NCBI RefSeq assembly: GCF_000787815.1
Contig: NZ_BBPO01000007.1
Coordinates: 66,671 to 130,670 of the forward strand
Length of the DNA: 64,000 nt
Reading direction: 5' to 3'
Source: Streptacidiphilus neutrinimicus
GTDB taxonomy: Bacteria > Actinomycetota > Actinomycetes > Streptomycetales > Streptomycetaceae
Shown: positions 49,701 to 58,852 of the stretch, piece by piece
Position numbering within the stretch: position 1 is the stretch's first letter
Layout of the letters: the number at the start of each line of letters is the position of its first letter
Program-made: the position numbers and the translations under genes
Notes under the pieces: generated by a model
What the model saw: the letters and a program-made list of their open reading frames with translations, nothing else
Database searches by the model: none
Told to the model about the DNA's origin: nothing

Positions 49701-50990
49701 ATGAGACGTCGTGGCGTCGTTGCCGGGATCTTTTCGAGCCTTGCTGCGTGCGGCCTGAGCGCCTGCGGCCTCGTCGGCGCGGGGCCCGGCGGGCACGGCA
49801 GCCCCTCGCCCACCAGCTGGAACGGCAGGACCCTGGTGGTCTGGCTGATGCAGGGGGACGACCAGCAGGCCTGGATGACCTCCGTCCGGCGCGAGTTCGG
49901 GCGCAGCTACCCCGGTGCGAAGATCGACTTCGAGGTGCAGGACTGGGCCGGCGTCCAGCAGAAGGTGACCGACGCGCTCGCCCAGGTGAACCCGCCGGAC
50001 GTGATCGACATCGGCAACACGCAGACCCCCTACTACGCCGCCAACGGCGGGTTGCTCCAGCTCACGCCCTATCTCACCGAGCTCGGCGGCCAGGGCTGGA
50101 CGAAGTCGATGAACGCCTCGACCCTGTTCCGGGGCAAGCAGTACGCCGCGCCGTGGTACGCGGGCAACCGCGTGGTGATGTACAACAAGCTGCTCTGGAA
50201 GAAGGCCGGCCTCGGCGCCCCTCCGCAGACCATGCAGGAGTGGCAGGACGACCTCGCCCGGCTGCGGGACACCAGCGGCGTCTCCTCCGCCCTGTGGCTG
50301 CCGGGTCAGAACTGGTACGCCTTCGACGGATTCCTGCAGGACGAGGGCGCGCAGATCGTCAAGGAGTCCGACGGCGCCTGGCAGGGCGACCTGGACAGCC
50401 CGGCGGCCCTGAGGGCCGCGGCGCTCTTCAAGAAGCTGCAGGCCTTCGGGAGCGCCCCGATGGACGGCAACGAGGCGAACCAGGCGAAGGACTTCGCCAA
50501 GGGCGACGTCGGCTGCATGATCGCCATGGGCTACGAGGGCGCGCAGGTCGTCGCGGCCAACCCCGCGCTGAACGGCCAGATCGGCTGGTTCCCCGTCCCC
50601 GGTGCTACCGCGGGCCAGCCGGCCAAGACCTTTCTCGGCGGCTCGAACCTGACGGTCTCGCAGAACAGCGCGAACAAGGATCTCGCGGTCGGCTTCCTGA
50701 GGATCGCCCTGGACGACGCGAACGAGGCGCTGATGGCCAAGGACTCCGGCTTCCTGCCGAACCGCGCCAGTCTGTACGGCGCACTGACGGGCAACCCCTA
50801 CGCCCAGGCGGCGGCGAAGTCCGTCCCGTACGCGGGCTACACGCCGCTGCTGCCCACCTGGGGCAACGTGGAGACGGCCCCGAACCCGGTGACCACCCTC
50901 TTCCTCACCCCGTTCCTCGAGGGCAAGGATCCGGACGCCGCCGCCCAGGCCGCCGACCGCGAGATGACCGACCGGCTCAGCTGGAACTGA
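49701..50990 (+). CDS. Second DasA-like sugar-binding lipoprotein
   Basis: The 429-aa lipoprotein (basic RRR, hydrophobic core, LSAC lipobox) is paralogous to DasA: the WLMQGDDQQAW start, NPPDVIDIGNTQTPYYA and YAAPWYAGNRVVMYNK match DasA segments. It is divergent from dasA and has its own dre, but no permease follows it, so it should use DasBC or another channel. The ligand may be another chito-oligosaccharide or a related sugar; not provable here. ATG with GGGGAGAG upstream. Confidence 0.88.
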   Translation: MRRRGVVAGIFSSLAACGLSACGLVGAGPGGHGSPSPTSWNGRTLVVWLMQGDDQQAWMTSVRREFGRSYPGAKIDFEVQDWAGVQQKVTDALAQVNPPDVIDIGNTQTPYYAANGGLLQLTPYLTELGGQGWTKSMNASTLFRGKQYAAPWYAGNRVVMYNKLLWKKAGLGAPPQTMQEWQDDLARLRDTSGVSSALWLPGQNWYAFDGFLQDEGAQIVKESDGAWQGDLDSPAALRAAALFKKLQAFGSAPMDGNEANQAKDFAKGDVGCMIAMGYEGAQVVAANPALNGQIGWFPVPGATAGQPAKTFLGGSNLTVSQNSANKDLAVGFLRIALDDANEALMAKDSGFLPNRASLYGALTGNPYAQAAAKSVPYAGYTPLLPTWGNVETAPNPVTTLFLTPFLEGKDPDAAAQAADREMTDRLSWN

Positions 50991-51216
50991 CCGCGCAGCG
51001 GCGGCGGGGAGCGGCGAAAGGCCGCGAGCGCCGGAGGCGGGACCCTCAACCCGCGCCGACACCGCGGCCTTCGGCCTCGTCGGAGGAGGAGTTCGCCGGT
51101 GGCGCTCACGGGTGTGCGGGCCCGGGGTGCGGCGGCGGATCGACCGACGGTGAGGAGCGGTGGCCGCGCGGTCAGGGCAGATGCGCGAGGCGGTCGCTCC
51201 TTGGTGCTGCCTCGAT

Positions 51217-51251
51217 TGTGGACTAGACCATTCTTGGTTGTCCAGACCAGT
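51217..51251. promoter_or_regulatory. Two dre-like sites upstream of the sensor kinase
   Basis: TGTGGACTAGACCATT (51217-51232) and GGTTGTCCAGACCAGT (51236-51251) each keep a full AGACCA right half and most of the left half of the dre consensus. They are 19 bp apart in phase and about 85 nt before the kinase start. The surrounding 343-nt gap (50991-51333) holds no gene I can support. Confidence 0.55.
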
Positions 51252-51333
51252 GGGTGCGCCAATCCCGGGAATCCGGGAGCGCCCGAAAACGCCCGATCCC
51301 GTCCGGCGGGCGCCGGACGGTTACCCTCGGGCC

Positions 51334-52794
51334 ATGCCTTCCCTGAACGAGCTGGTGCGCCACCACACCTCGCTGGAACCCGCCGACGTGGAGTGGATCC
51401 ACCTGCTCATCTCCGAATGGCAGCTGCTGTCGGACCTGTCCTTCGCCGACCTCGTGCTCTGGGTCCCGACCCGGGACGGCACCCGCTACGTCTCCCTCGC
51501 CCAGATGCGACCCAACACCGGCCCGACCTCCTACCAGGACGACATGGTCGGCCACCTCGTGCCGCGCGGCCGCAGACCGCTGCTGGACATGGCGCTCGAC
51601 GAGGGCAGGATCGTCCGGGAGGGTGACCCCGAGTGGCGCGAGGACGTACCCGTTCGGGTGGAGTCGATCCCGGTGCGCCGGGAGGGACGCATCCTCGGAG
51701 TGATCGCCCGCAACACCAACCTGCTGACCGTGCGCACCCCCAGCCGGCTGGAGCTCACCTACCTGCAGAGCGCCTCCGACCTGGCCCAGATGATCGCCAA
51801 CGGCACCTTCCCCTTCCCGGGGGAGCAGGTGGACATGGACGCCTCGCCGCGCGCCGGCGACGGCCTGATCCGGCTCGACGCCGACGGCGTCGTCACCTAC
51901 GCCAGCCCCAACGCGCTCTCCGCCTACCATCGGCTCGGCCTCAACTCCGACCTGGTCGGACTGAACCTCGGCAAGACCACCGCCGACCTGATCCCGCCCA
52001 CCCGCGGCCCGGTCGACGAGGCGCTGGTCAAACTGGCCAGCGGCTGGGCGCCGCGGCAGACCGAGATCGAGCACCCCGAGGCCGTGGTCCAGCTGCGCAC
52101 CATCCCGCTCAAGCCCAAGGGCGAGACCATCGGCTCGCTGGTGCTGCTGCGCGACGTCACCGAGCTGCGCCGCCGCGAGCGCGAGCTGATGACCAAGGAC
52201 GCCACGATCCGCGAGATCCACCACCGGGTCAAGAACAACCTGCAGACCGTCGCCGCGCTGCTGCGCCTCCAGTCCCGCCGGATGGACTCGGACCCCGCGC
52301 GCGCCGCCCTCGACGAGGCGGTGCGCCGCGTCGGCTCGATCGCGATCGTGCACGAGACGCTGTCGATGGCCCTGGACGAGCGGGTCGCCTTCGACGAGAT
52401 CGCCGACCGGGTGCTGGCCATGGTGATGGAGCTCTCACCGGACGGCCGGGTGACCGCGCGCCGCGACGGCAGCTTCGGGATCCTCTCCGCGGAGGTGGCG
52501 ACGCCGCTGTCCATGATCCTCACGGAGATCCTGCAGAACGCGCTCGAGCACGCCTACGGCCCGAAGAGCGGCGGGGTGGTCCGGGTGGCGGCCCGCAGGG
52601 AGGACGGTGTGCTGCACATCACGGTCACCGACGACGGCTCCGGACTGCCCGAGGGCTTCGACCCGCAGACCGCGGGAAACCTGGGCCTCCAGATCGTCCG
52701 TACCCTGGCCGCAGGGGAGTTGGGCGGGAGCTTCGACATGAGGCCCGCGCCGCACGGCGGAACCGAGGTCGTCCTCGAAATCCCGTTTGGCTGA
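51334..52794 (+). CDS. PdtaS-like sensor histidine kinase
   Basis: The 486-aa cytosolic kinase has an N-terminal GAF-like domain (about 1-150), a PAS domain (about 175-280) and a HisKA_2/HWE-type kinase core with the phospho-acceptor motif IREIHHRVKNNLQTVAALLRL and an ATPase domain (N box LTEILQNALEHAYG, G boxes TDDGSGLP and GNLGLQIV). It is the orthologue of PdtaS (Rv3220c), which signals to an ANTAR response regulator encoded elsewhere. PdtaS lies next to whiB1 in Mycobacterium; here the Pls-type gene comes between. TACCCT 6 nt before the ATG suggests a leaderless mRNA. Confidence 0.9.
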   Translation: MPSLNELVRHHTSLEPADVEWIHLLISEWQLLSDLSFADLVLWVPTRDGTRYVSLAQMRPNTGPTSYQDDMVGHLVPRGRRPLLDMALDEGRIVREGDPEWREDVPVRVESIPVRREGRILGVIARNTNLLTVRTPSRLELTYLQSASDLAQMIANGTFPFPGEQVDMDASPRAGDGLIRLDADGVVTYASPNALSAYHRLGLNSDLVGLNLGKTTADLIPPTRGPVDEALVKLASGWAPRQTEIEHPEAVVQLRTIPLKPKGETIGSLVLLRDVTELRRRERELMTKDATIREIHHRVKNNLQTVAALLRLQSRRMDSDPARAALDEAVRRVGSIAIVHETLSMALDERVAFDEIADRVLAMVMELSPDGRVTARRDGSFGILSAEVATPLSMILTEILQNALEHAYGPKSGGVVRVAARREDGVLHITVTDDGSGLPEGFDPQTAGNLGLQIVRTLAAGELGGSFDMRPAPHGGTEVVLEIPFG

Positions 52795-52938
52795 CTGTAG
52801 GTCTGTTTTTACCAGTTACACACCCGAAGGGCGACAACCCCAAGGGATGCTGGCTCGTCTTCAGTCCCGGACGCCACAAGCGCAGCTCATGGCGCCGAGC
52901 AGGACCACCCCTACCCGACGCCCGGCGAGAAAACCCAA

Positions 52939-55900
52939 GTGGATCAAGAGAACTTCATCGCGCCCACCCACCCCACCGTCTCAGGCGGGGGAGTCATTAC
53001 GGCTCCGGCGTGGCAGCAGCCCGGCGCGACCCGGACCGCCGGACCGGACTGGTCCGGCGGAGCGGTCTGGCCGACGGCCGACCCGGCTCCGGCCCGCACG
53101 CTGCTGGACATCCTCGACGAGACCGCCTGGCGTCACCCCGACGCCCCGGCCCTCGACACCGGTACCGCCGTCCTCTCCTACCGGCAGTTGCTCCACGCCG
53201 TGGGCAACCTCGCGGCCGAGCTGGCGGACTACGGCATCGGACCCGGCGACCGCGTCGGCGTCCGCGTGCCCAGCGGCACCCCCGAGCTCTACCTCGGCAT
53301 CCTCGGTGTGCTGCGCGCCGGCGCGGCCTACGTCCCCGTGGACGTGGACGACCCGGACGAGCGCGCCGAGATGATCTGGACCGACGCCGGGGTCTGCGCC
53401 ATCGTCGGCGCAGGTCTGTCCGTCGTCGCCGGACCCAGCCCCACCGGCGGGGAGCCCGGCGCGGCACGCGTCACCGACGACGCCTGGATCATCTTCACCT
53501 CCGGCACCACCGGCCGGCCCAAGGGCGTGGCCGTCACCCACCGCAGCGCCGCCGCCTTCGTCGACGCCGAGGCCCGGCTGTTCCTGCGCCAGGCGCCGCT
53601 CGGCCCCGGCGACCGGGTGCTGGCCGGCCTCTCTGTGGCCTTCGACGCCTCCTGCGAAGAGATGTGGCTGGCCTGGCGCCACGGCGCGTGCCTGGTGCCC
53701 GCGCCGCGCTCGCTGGTCAAGGCCGGCACCGACCTCGGCCCTTGGCTGGTCGAGCGCGGTATCACCGTCGTCTCCACCGTGCCCACCCTGGTCGCGCTCT
53801 GGCCCGAGGAGGCGCTGGACCAGGTCCGGCTGCTGATCGTCGGCGGCGAGGCCTGCCCGCCCGAGCTCGTCGAGCGCCTGGCCGTCTCCGGCCGCGAGTT
53901 CTGGAACACCTACGGACCCACCGAGGCCACCGTCGTCGCCTGCGCCTCGCTGATGCGCGCGGGCGAGCCGGTGCGCATCGGCGCGCCGCTCGACGGCTGG
54001 GAGCTGGCCGTCGTCGGAGCCGACAACCGGCCTGTCGCCTGGGGCGAGGTCGGCGAGCTCGTCATCGGCGGCGTCGGCACCGCCCGCTACCTCGACCCCG
54101 CCAAGGACGCCGAGAAGTTCGGCGCCCAGCCCTGGCACGGGCGCCGCGAGCGCGTCTACCGCAGCGGCGACCTGGTCCGCGCCGACCCGCAGGGCCTGGT
54201 CTTCATGGGCCGCGCCGACGAGCAGGTCAAGCTCGGCGGCCGCCGGATCGAGCTCGGCGAGGTCGACGCCGCGCTGCAGGCGCTGCCGGGCGTCCGCGCC
54301 GCGGCCGCCGCGGTCAAGGAGACCCCGGCGGGCGGCCAGGTGCTGGTCGGCTACCTCGTCCCCGACGGCGGCCAGGAGCCCGAGCTGGCGGCGCTGCGCA
54401 CCCTGCTGCTCGACCGGCTGCCGCAGGCCCTGGTGCCGGTGCTGGCCGTCGTGGCGGAGCTGCCGACGCGCACCTCCGGCAAGGTCGACCGCAAGGCGCT
54501 GCCCTGGCCGCTCCCGGGCGTCGGCGCGGACGCCGGGACGGACGCCGGCGGACCGCTGCACGGCACCGCCGCGTGGCTGGGCGAGCAGTGGCAGGCCGTG
54601 CTCGGCGTGCCGGTGGGACCGGAGAGCGACTTCTTCGCCCTCGGCGGCACCAGCCTCGCCGCCGCCAAGCTCGTCTCGCTGCTGCGGCAGCGCTTCCCCG
54701 GCGCCTCGGTGGCCGACCTCTACCAGCAGCCCCGGCTGCAGTCGCTCGCCGACCACCTCGACGGCGGGGCGGTCGAGGAGGAAAAGGTCCGCGAGGTCCG
54801 GCCGGTGCCGCGCTACGTGGGCCTGTACCAGGCGCTGGTGCTCGCCGTCCTCTACACCCTGACCGGCCTGCGCTGGGTGCTGGCGCTCGCCGCGGTCGAC
54901 AACGTCATCGGGCCGCTGCCGTGGGCCCCGCACACCTCCTGGACCCTGATCGCGGGCGGCTGGGTGCTGCTGTCCAGCGCCTTCGGCCGCAGCCTCATCG
55001 GCGCGCTCGGCGCCCGCCTGCTGACGGCGGGTCTGAAGCCGGGCAGCTACCGCCGCGGCGGCTGGGCCCACCTGCGGCTGTGGACCGCCGAGCGGCTCGT
55101 CGGCATGTTCAACGTAGCCGCCGTCATCGGCACCCCGCTCGCCCGCCGCTACGCGCGCCTGCTCGGCTGCCGCGTCGGCCGCGACGTCGAGCTCCACAGC
55201 ATGCCGCCGGTCACCGGCATGGCCGTCTACGGCGACGGCTGCGCGGTGGAGACCGAGGTCGACACGGCCGGCTGGTGGCTCGACGGCGACCTGCTGCACC
55301 TGGGCACGATCCGGATCGGCAAGGGCGCCCGCGTCGGCACCCGGACCATGCTGATGCCCGGCGCCGAGATCGGCTACGACGCCGAGGTGCTGCCCGGCAG
55401 CTGCGTGCTCGGCCGTGTCCCGGCCCGCGCCCGCGTCCACGGCAGTCCGGCCGTCGCGGACGAGCGGCCGGTGCCGGAGCAGGAGGTGTGGCCCGAGCCC
55501 GCGCACCGCCGCTCCCGCCTGTGGGACCTCGCGTTCGCGGTCGCGCTGCCTGGCTTCCAGCTGCTGCCGTTGCTCTCGGCCCTGCCGGCCGGCGTGGCGC
55601 TCTGGCTGATGATCGGCAAGGACCCCTCCTATCTCGGCGTCTTCGACCGGATAGTCGTGGCCTCGGTCCCGCTGGCCCTGGTGACCACGGTCCTCTACGC
55701 GCTGGCCGTCGTGGTGACGGTCCGGCTGTTCTCCGTCCCGATCAAGCCCGGGCTGCACCCCGCCCACGGCAAGGTCGGCTTCTGCGTCTGGGCCGTCCAC
55801 AACCTGATGGGCTCGGCCCGGGTCACCCTCTTCCCCTTCTACGCCAGCCTGATGACGCCGCTGTGGCTGCGGCTGCTGGGCGCGAAGCTCGGCCGCCGGG

Positions 55901-56901
55901 TCGAGGCGTCGACCGTGATCGGCCTGCCCGGCCTGATGCGGGTCGACGACCACGCGTTCCTCGCCGACGACACGATGGTCGGCTCCTTCGCCGTCCGCGG
56001 CGGCTGGATGCGGCTCGGCGTCTCGTCGGTCGGCAAGCGCTCCTTCGTGGGCAACTCCGGCATCGTCGGCCCCGGCCGCGCGCTGCCGGACGACTCGCTG
56101 GTCGGCGTCCTCTCCGACGCGCCCCCAGCCTCCGAGCCGGGCAGCTCGTGGCTGGGCCGGCCCGGCATGCGCGTGCAGCGCGTCGTCGAGGGCGGCGACG
56201 ACACCGCCCGCACCTACGACCCGCCGCGCCGACTCGTCTGGGCCCGCGCCCTGGTGGAGCTGTGCCGCATCCTGCCGGTGCTGATCACCGTGCTGCTCGG
56301 CGACCTGGCCGCCACCGCCCTGCAGGCGCTCTTCGACTGGGACGGGCTGACGGTCTCCGCCGTCCTGGCGGGCGTGCTGCTGCTGGTGCTCGGAGTGACG
56401 GCATGTCTGATCACCACGCTGGCAAAGTGGTTGCTGGTGGGGCGCTTCCGCGAGGGGCAGAAGCCGCTGTGGAGTTCGTTCGTGTGGCGCAACGAGCTCT
56501 TCGACACCTTCGTCGAGGAGCTGGCGATGCCGTGGCTGGGCGGAACGCTCGTCGGCACGCCCTTCTTCACCCTGTGGCTGCGTAGCCTCGGCACCCGGAT
56601 CGGCCGCGGCGTGTGGTGCGAGTCGCACTGGTTCCCGGAGACGGACCTGATCGCCATCGGTGACGGAGCCACCGTCAACCGCGGTGTGGTGGTGCAGACC
56701 CACCTGTTCCACGACCGGCTGATGCGCATGGACGCCATCGAGGTGGGGGCCGGGGCGACCATCGGCCCGCACTCGATCGTGCTGCTGGGCTCGACGCTGG
56801 GGGAGGGGGCCGTGGTCGGCCCGTCCTCGCTGGTGATGCGCGGAGAGTCGGTGCCGGCGGGCAGCCGCTGGCTGGGCAACCCGGTGCGCCGCTGGGCGTA
56901 G
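52939..56901 (+). CDS. Pls/PosA-family single-module peptide synthetase, epsilon-poly-lysine synthetase-like
   Basis: The 1320-aa protein has an adenylation domain (about 45-520; A3 IIFTSGTTGRPKG at 184-196, YGPTE at 325, K515), a carrier domain (LGGTSL, phosphopantetheine Ser572), then a membrane part with six helices in three pairs (about 630-700, 862-933 and 1104-1168) that separate three acyltransferase/hexapeptide-like C-terminal domains (about 746-830, 980-1062, 1216-1320). There is no condensation or thioesterase domain. This is exactly the layout and length of Pls, which makes epsilon-poly-L-lysine by repeated condensation at the membrane. The pocket residues read DAESIGTVVK, close to a lysine code as I recall it. 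GTG start with a weak Shine-Dalgarno. Confidence 0.9.
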   Translation: MDQENFIAPTHPTVSGGGVITAPAWQQPGATRTAGPDWSGGAVWPTADPAPARTLLDILDETAWRHPDAPALDTGTAVLSYRQLLHAVGNLAAELADYGIGPGDRVGVRVPSGTPELYLGILGVLRAGAAYVPVDVDDPDERAEMIWTDAGVCAIVGAGLSVVAGPSPTGGEPGAARVTDDAWIIFTSGTTGRPKGVAVTHRSAAAFVDAEARLFLRQAPLGPGDRVLAGLSVAFDASCEEMWLAWRHGACLVPAPRSLVKAGTDLGPWLVERGITVVSTVPTLVALWPEEALDQVRLLIVGGEACPPELVERLAVSGREFWNTYGPTEATVVACASLMRAGEPVRIGAPLDGWELAVVGADNRPVAWGEVGELVIGGVGTARYLDPAKDAEKFGAQPWHGRRERVYRSGDLVRADPQGLVFMGRADEQVKLGGRRIELGEVDAALQALPGVRAAAAAVKETPAGGQVLVGYLVPDGGQEPELAALRTLLLDRLPQALVPVLAVVAELPTRTSGKVDRKALPWPLPGVGADAGTDAGGPLHGTAAWLGEQWQAVLGVPVGPESDFFALGGTSLAAAKLVSLLRQRFPGASVADLYQQPRLQSLADHLDGGAVEEEKVREVRPVPRYVGLYQALVLAVLYTLTGLRWVLALAAVDNVIGPLPWAPHTSWTLIAGGWVLLSSAFGRSLIGALGARLLTAGLKPGSYRRGGWAHLRLWTAERLVGMFNVAAVIGTPLARRYARLLGCRVGRDVELHSMPPVTGMAVYGDGCAVETEVDTAGWWLDGDLLHLGTIRIGKGARVGTRTMLMPGAEIGYDAEVLPGSCVLGRVPARARVHGSPAVADERPVPEQEVWPEPAHRRSRLWDLAFAVALPGFQLLPLLSALPAGVALWLMIGKDPSYLGVFDRIVVASVPLALVTTVLYALAVVVTVRLFSVPIKPGLHPAHGKVGFCVWAVHNLMGSARVTLFPFYASLMTPLWLRLLGAKLGRRVEASTVIGLPGLMRVDDHAFLADDTMVGSFAVRGGWMRLGVSSVGKRSFVGNSGIVGPGRALPDDSLVGVLSDAPPASEPGSSWLGRPGMRVQRVVEGGDDTARTYDPPRRLVWARALVELCRILPVLITVLLGDLAATALQALFDWDGLTVSAVLAGVLLLVLGVTACLITTLAKWLLVGRFREGQKPLWSSFVWRNELFDTFVEELAMPWLGGTLVGTPFFTLWLRSLGTRIGRGVWCESHWFPETDLIAIGDGATVNRGVVVQTHLFHDRLMRMDAIEVGAGATIGPHSIVLLGSTLGEGAVVGPSSLVMRGESVPAGSRWLGNPVRRWA

Positions 56902-56908
56902 CGACACG

Positions 56909-56942
56909 GAAGCCCCCGACCGCTGCGGCGGTCGGGGGCTTC
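56909..56942 (+). terminator. Terminator of the Pls-like gene
   Basis: A perfect 15-bp stem (56909-56923 with 56928-56942) and a 4-nt loop begin 7 nt after the stop codon. Confidence 0.85.
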
Positions 56943-57310
56943 CTCGTGCTCGGCCCGTCCCCGGACTCGGCTGCGCCCGGAGACGAAGCCTTGGGACGAA
57001 GCTTTGGAGACGAAGCGAGGCCCTGCCGAACGGGGGGGAGGTTCGGCAGGGCCTCTGGCCTGCTCCGGCCGTCGGGGGGAGTCGGCCGGAGCAGGGGCTC
57101 TGTGATGACAGTAGCGCTCCGTGCACGGCACAAGCGACTGCCCTCGGCTCCGACGGTATCAAATCCTCGGGGCCGTTGAGCAATGCACAGGTGTGCATTG
57201 CTTTGGAAAGTGCTCACCCTCTGCTGAAGGCGGGCACTCGATCAAGGGTTGATCAGAAGGTGGTGCGGGTCGTGCGGGGCGTTGCGGTGACTCAGCGTGT
57301 CAGGCGTGTG

Positions 57311-57562
57311 TCAGGCGGTGCGGGCACGGTTGCGGGCGGCACGGCGCTTCATCGCGCGGCGCTCGTCCTCGCTCATGCCACCCCAGACACCGGCGTCCTG
57401 GCCCGTCTCCAGCGCCCACTGGAGGCAGCTCTCCATGACCGGGCAGCGACGGCACACGGCCTTCGCCTCCTCGATCTGGAGCAGCGCGGGCCCGGTGTTG
57501 CCGATCGGGAAGAAAAGCTCGGGGTCCTCTTCCCGGCAGACAGCGCGGTGGCGCCAGTCCAT
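57311..57562 (-). CDS. wblE: WhiB-family regulator WblE (WhiB1)
   Basis: The 83-aa Fe-S protein has cluster cysteines C9, C37, C40 and C46, the DAGVWGGMS turn and a basic C-terminus (RRAMKRRAARNRAR). WhiB1/WblE binds the principal sigma factor, and its cluster reacts with nitric oxide in Mycobacterium. The sequence is nearly identical to S. coelicolor WblE. ATG 57562 has GAGGAG about 10 nt upstream; a TTG 9 nt earlier is less likely. A Crp-like site lies upstream. Confidence 0.96.
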   Translation of the reverse strand: MDWRHRAVCREEDPELFFPIGNTGPALLQIEEAKAVCRRCPVMESCLQWALETGQDAGVWGGMSEDERRAMKRRAARNRARTA

Positions 57563-57895
57563 CTTGTCCAACTCCTCTAAAGGCGGGGGTGTCCCACCAG
57601 CATCAATGGCAGCTTGTGAATGTGAACGCTTTCACGAACCCGATGGCAGGCACAGGGCCGACGCATGAGTCGGCGCACGTATGCTCGCGGCGTTGCGGGT
57701 GGATTCGGGCGCCTCAGGCGGTCTCCGTTACGGACCGTCCCGATCGCCATGTAAAGGTTCGCAAACCTCGACCCGGGATACAACCCCCTTCGGGTAGGAA
57801 ATTTTGAATCGTCGGTGTCGCTTGGGTCACACCCTGTACTTCGATGGAGTGAAGCGGCGCGTGCGTTCGAGAACAAGGCCAAATGGCCCTCGCGT
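57563..57895 (-). promoter_or_regulatory. wblE upstream region with a Crp-like site
   Basis: The 333-nt gap holds no gene. TGTGAACGCTTTCACG (57621-57636) matches the Crp/Fnr consensus TGTGA-N6-TCACA at all but the last position. It lies about 60 bp before the wblE ATG. In Mycobacterium the whiB1 promoter is controlled by a cAMP-Crp protein. Further upstream the region is AT-richer than average. Confidence 0.65.
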
Positions 57896-58852
57896 TCACA
57901 CAATCACACGCAGTGCCCGAGATACGCCTGTGAAGCTGATGGTGTTCCGCTCCCCAAGGTGGTCCCCATCGACCTGGAACGGCAGCGGTTCCTGCGAATG
58001 CAAGGTGAATTCCGCGAGATCGTGGTAGGCGACCACGTGTTTGCCGTGCGGTCCTGCACCCGTGGAGTCCAGCAGCTGCGGGATCGTGCGCAGAGTCTGA
58101 ACGAGTGACATGCGGGTCATGCCGAAGAGGTCGAGGCTCGTGTCGAAACCGGCCTCCGGCGAGGCGTAGACGGGCCGGTTGCCGAGATACGTCCACGGCG
58201 AGGTGTTGGAGACTATCGACACCGCGAGGCCCGGGATCGGGTCCGCCCCGTCGCTACTGAACGTGATCGGCCCGTGGCGACGGTGTCTGCCCTCGTCGAA
58301 GAACTGCCGCCACGCCTGCCCCACGTACAGGGCGTGCGTCGATCTGCGCCCGCCGCGCCGCGCCTGCTCCACGCGGCCCACGACGCCGGCGTCGAAGCCG
58401 AAGCCGGCCGTGAAGGTGAACCAGCGGTCGGGGAGCCCCTCCCCTCCCGAGCGGCCCAGGCTGATGGACCGCTGCCGCGGGGCGCCGGGCCGGGCCAGCG
58501 CGTCGAGCAGCACACCGGTCGCCTCGACGGGGTCGTTCGGCAGACCGAGCGCGCGGGCGAAGACGTTGGTGCTGCCGCCCGGAACGATCGCCAGTGCGGG
58601 CAGGTGTTCGCCGGGGCCGTCATGGAGCAGCCCGTTGACGACCTCGTTCACCGTTCCGTCGCCGCCCAGGGCGACCACGACGTCGTGCGTGCGCTCGCGC
58701 GCCGCCTCCCGCGCGAGATCCCGCGCGTGGCCCCGGTAGCCGGTGGCGACGACGTCCAACTTGAGGTCGTGGGAGAGGGCGTGCGCGAGGACGTCTCTGG
58801 TTCGTCCACTGGTGGTGGTCGCTTTGGGATTGACGACCAGGAGCGCACGCAT
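57896..58852 (-). CDS. Diacylglycerol/sphingosine kinase-like lipid kinase
   Basis: The 318-aa protein has the DAGK catalytic signature GGDGTVNEV (about residues 63-71), the VPGGSTNVFARALG segment and the C-terminal FQVDGD motif. This family phosphorylates diacylglycerol or related lipids at the membrane face; substrate unproven. TACGCT 7 nt before the ATG suggests a leaderless mRNA. Confidence 0.92.
   Translation of the reverse strand: MRALLVVNPKATTTSGRTRDVLAHALSHDLKLDVVATGYRGHARDLAREAARERTHDVVVALGGDGTVNEVVNGLLHDGPGEHLPALAIVPGGSTNVFARALGLPNDPVEATGVLLDALARPGAPRQRSISLGRSGGEGLPDRWFTFTAGFGFDAGVVGRVEQARRGGRRSTHALYVGQAWRQFFDEGRHRRHGPITFSSDGADPIPGLAVSIVSNTSPWTYLGNRPVYASPEAGFDTSLDLFGMTRMSLVQTLRTIPQLLDSTGAGPHGKHVVAYHDLAEFTLHSQEPLPFQVDGDHLGERNTISFTGVSRALRVIV

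Noticed and set aside
51633-56585. 1650-codon open frame across the kinase and Pls-like genes
   Set aside because: It is an Arg/Pro/Ala-rich frame overlapping two genes with intact motifs; the length results from GC-rich third positions, not coding.
52981-57198. 1405-codon minus-strand open frame opposite the Pls-like gene
   Set aside because: It has no recognisable domain, spans the terminator, and mirrors the codon bias of the sense gene.
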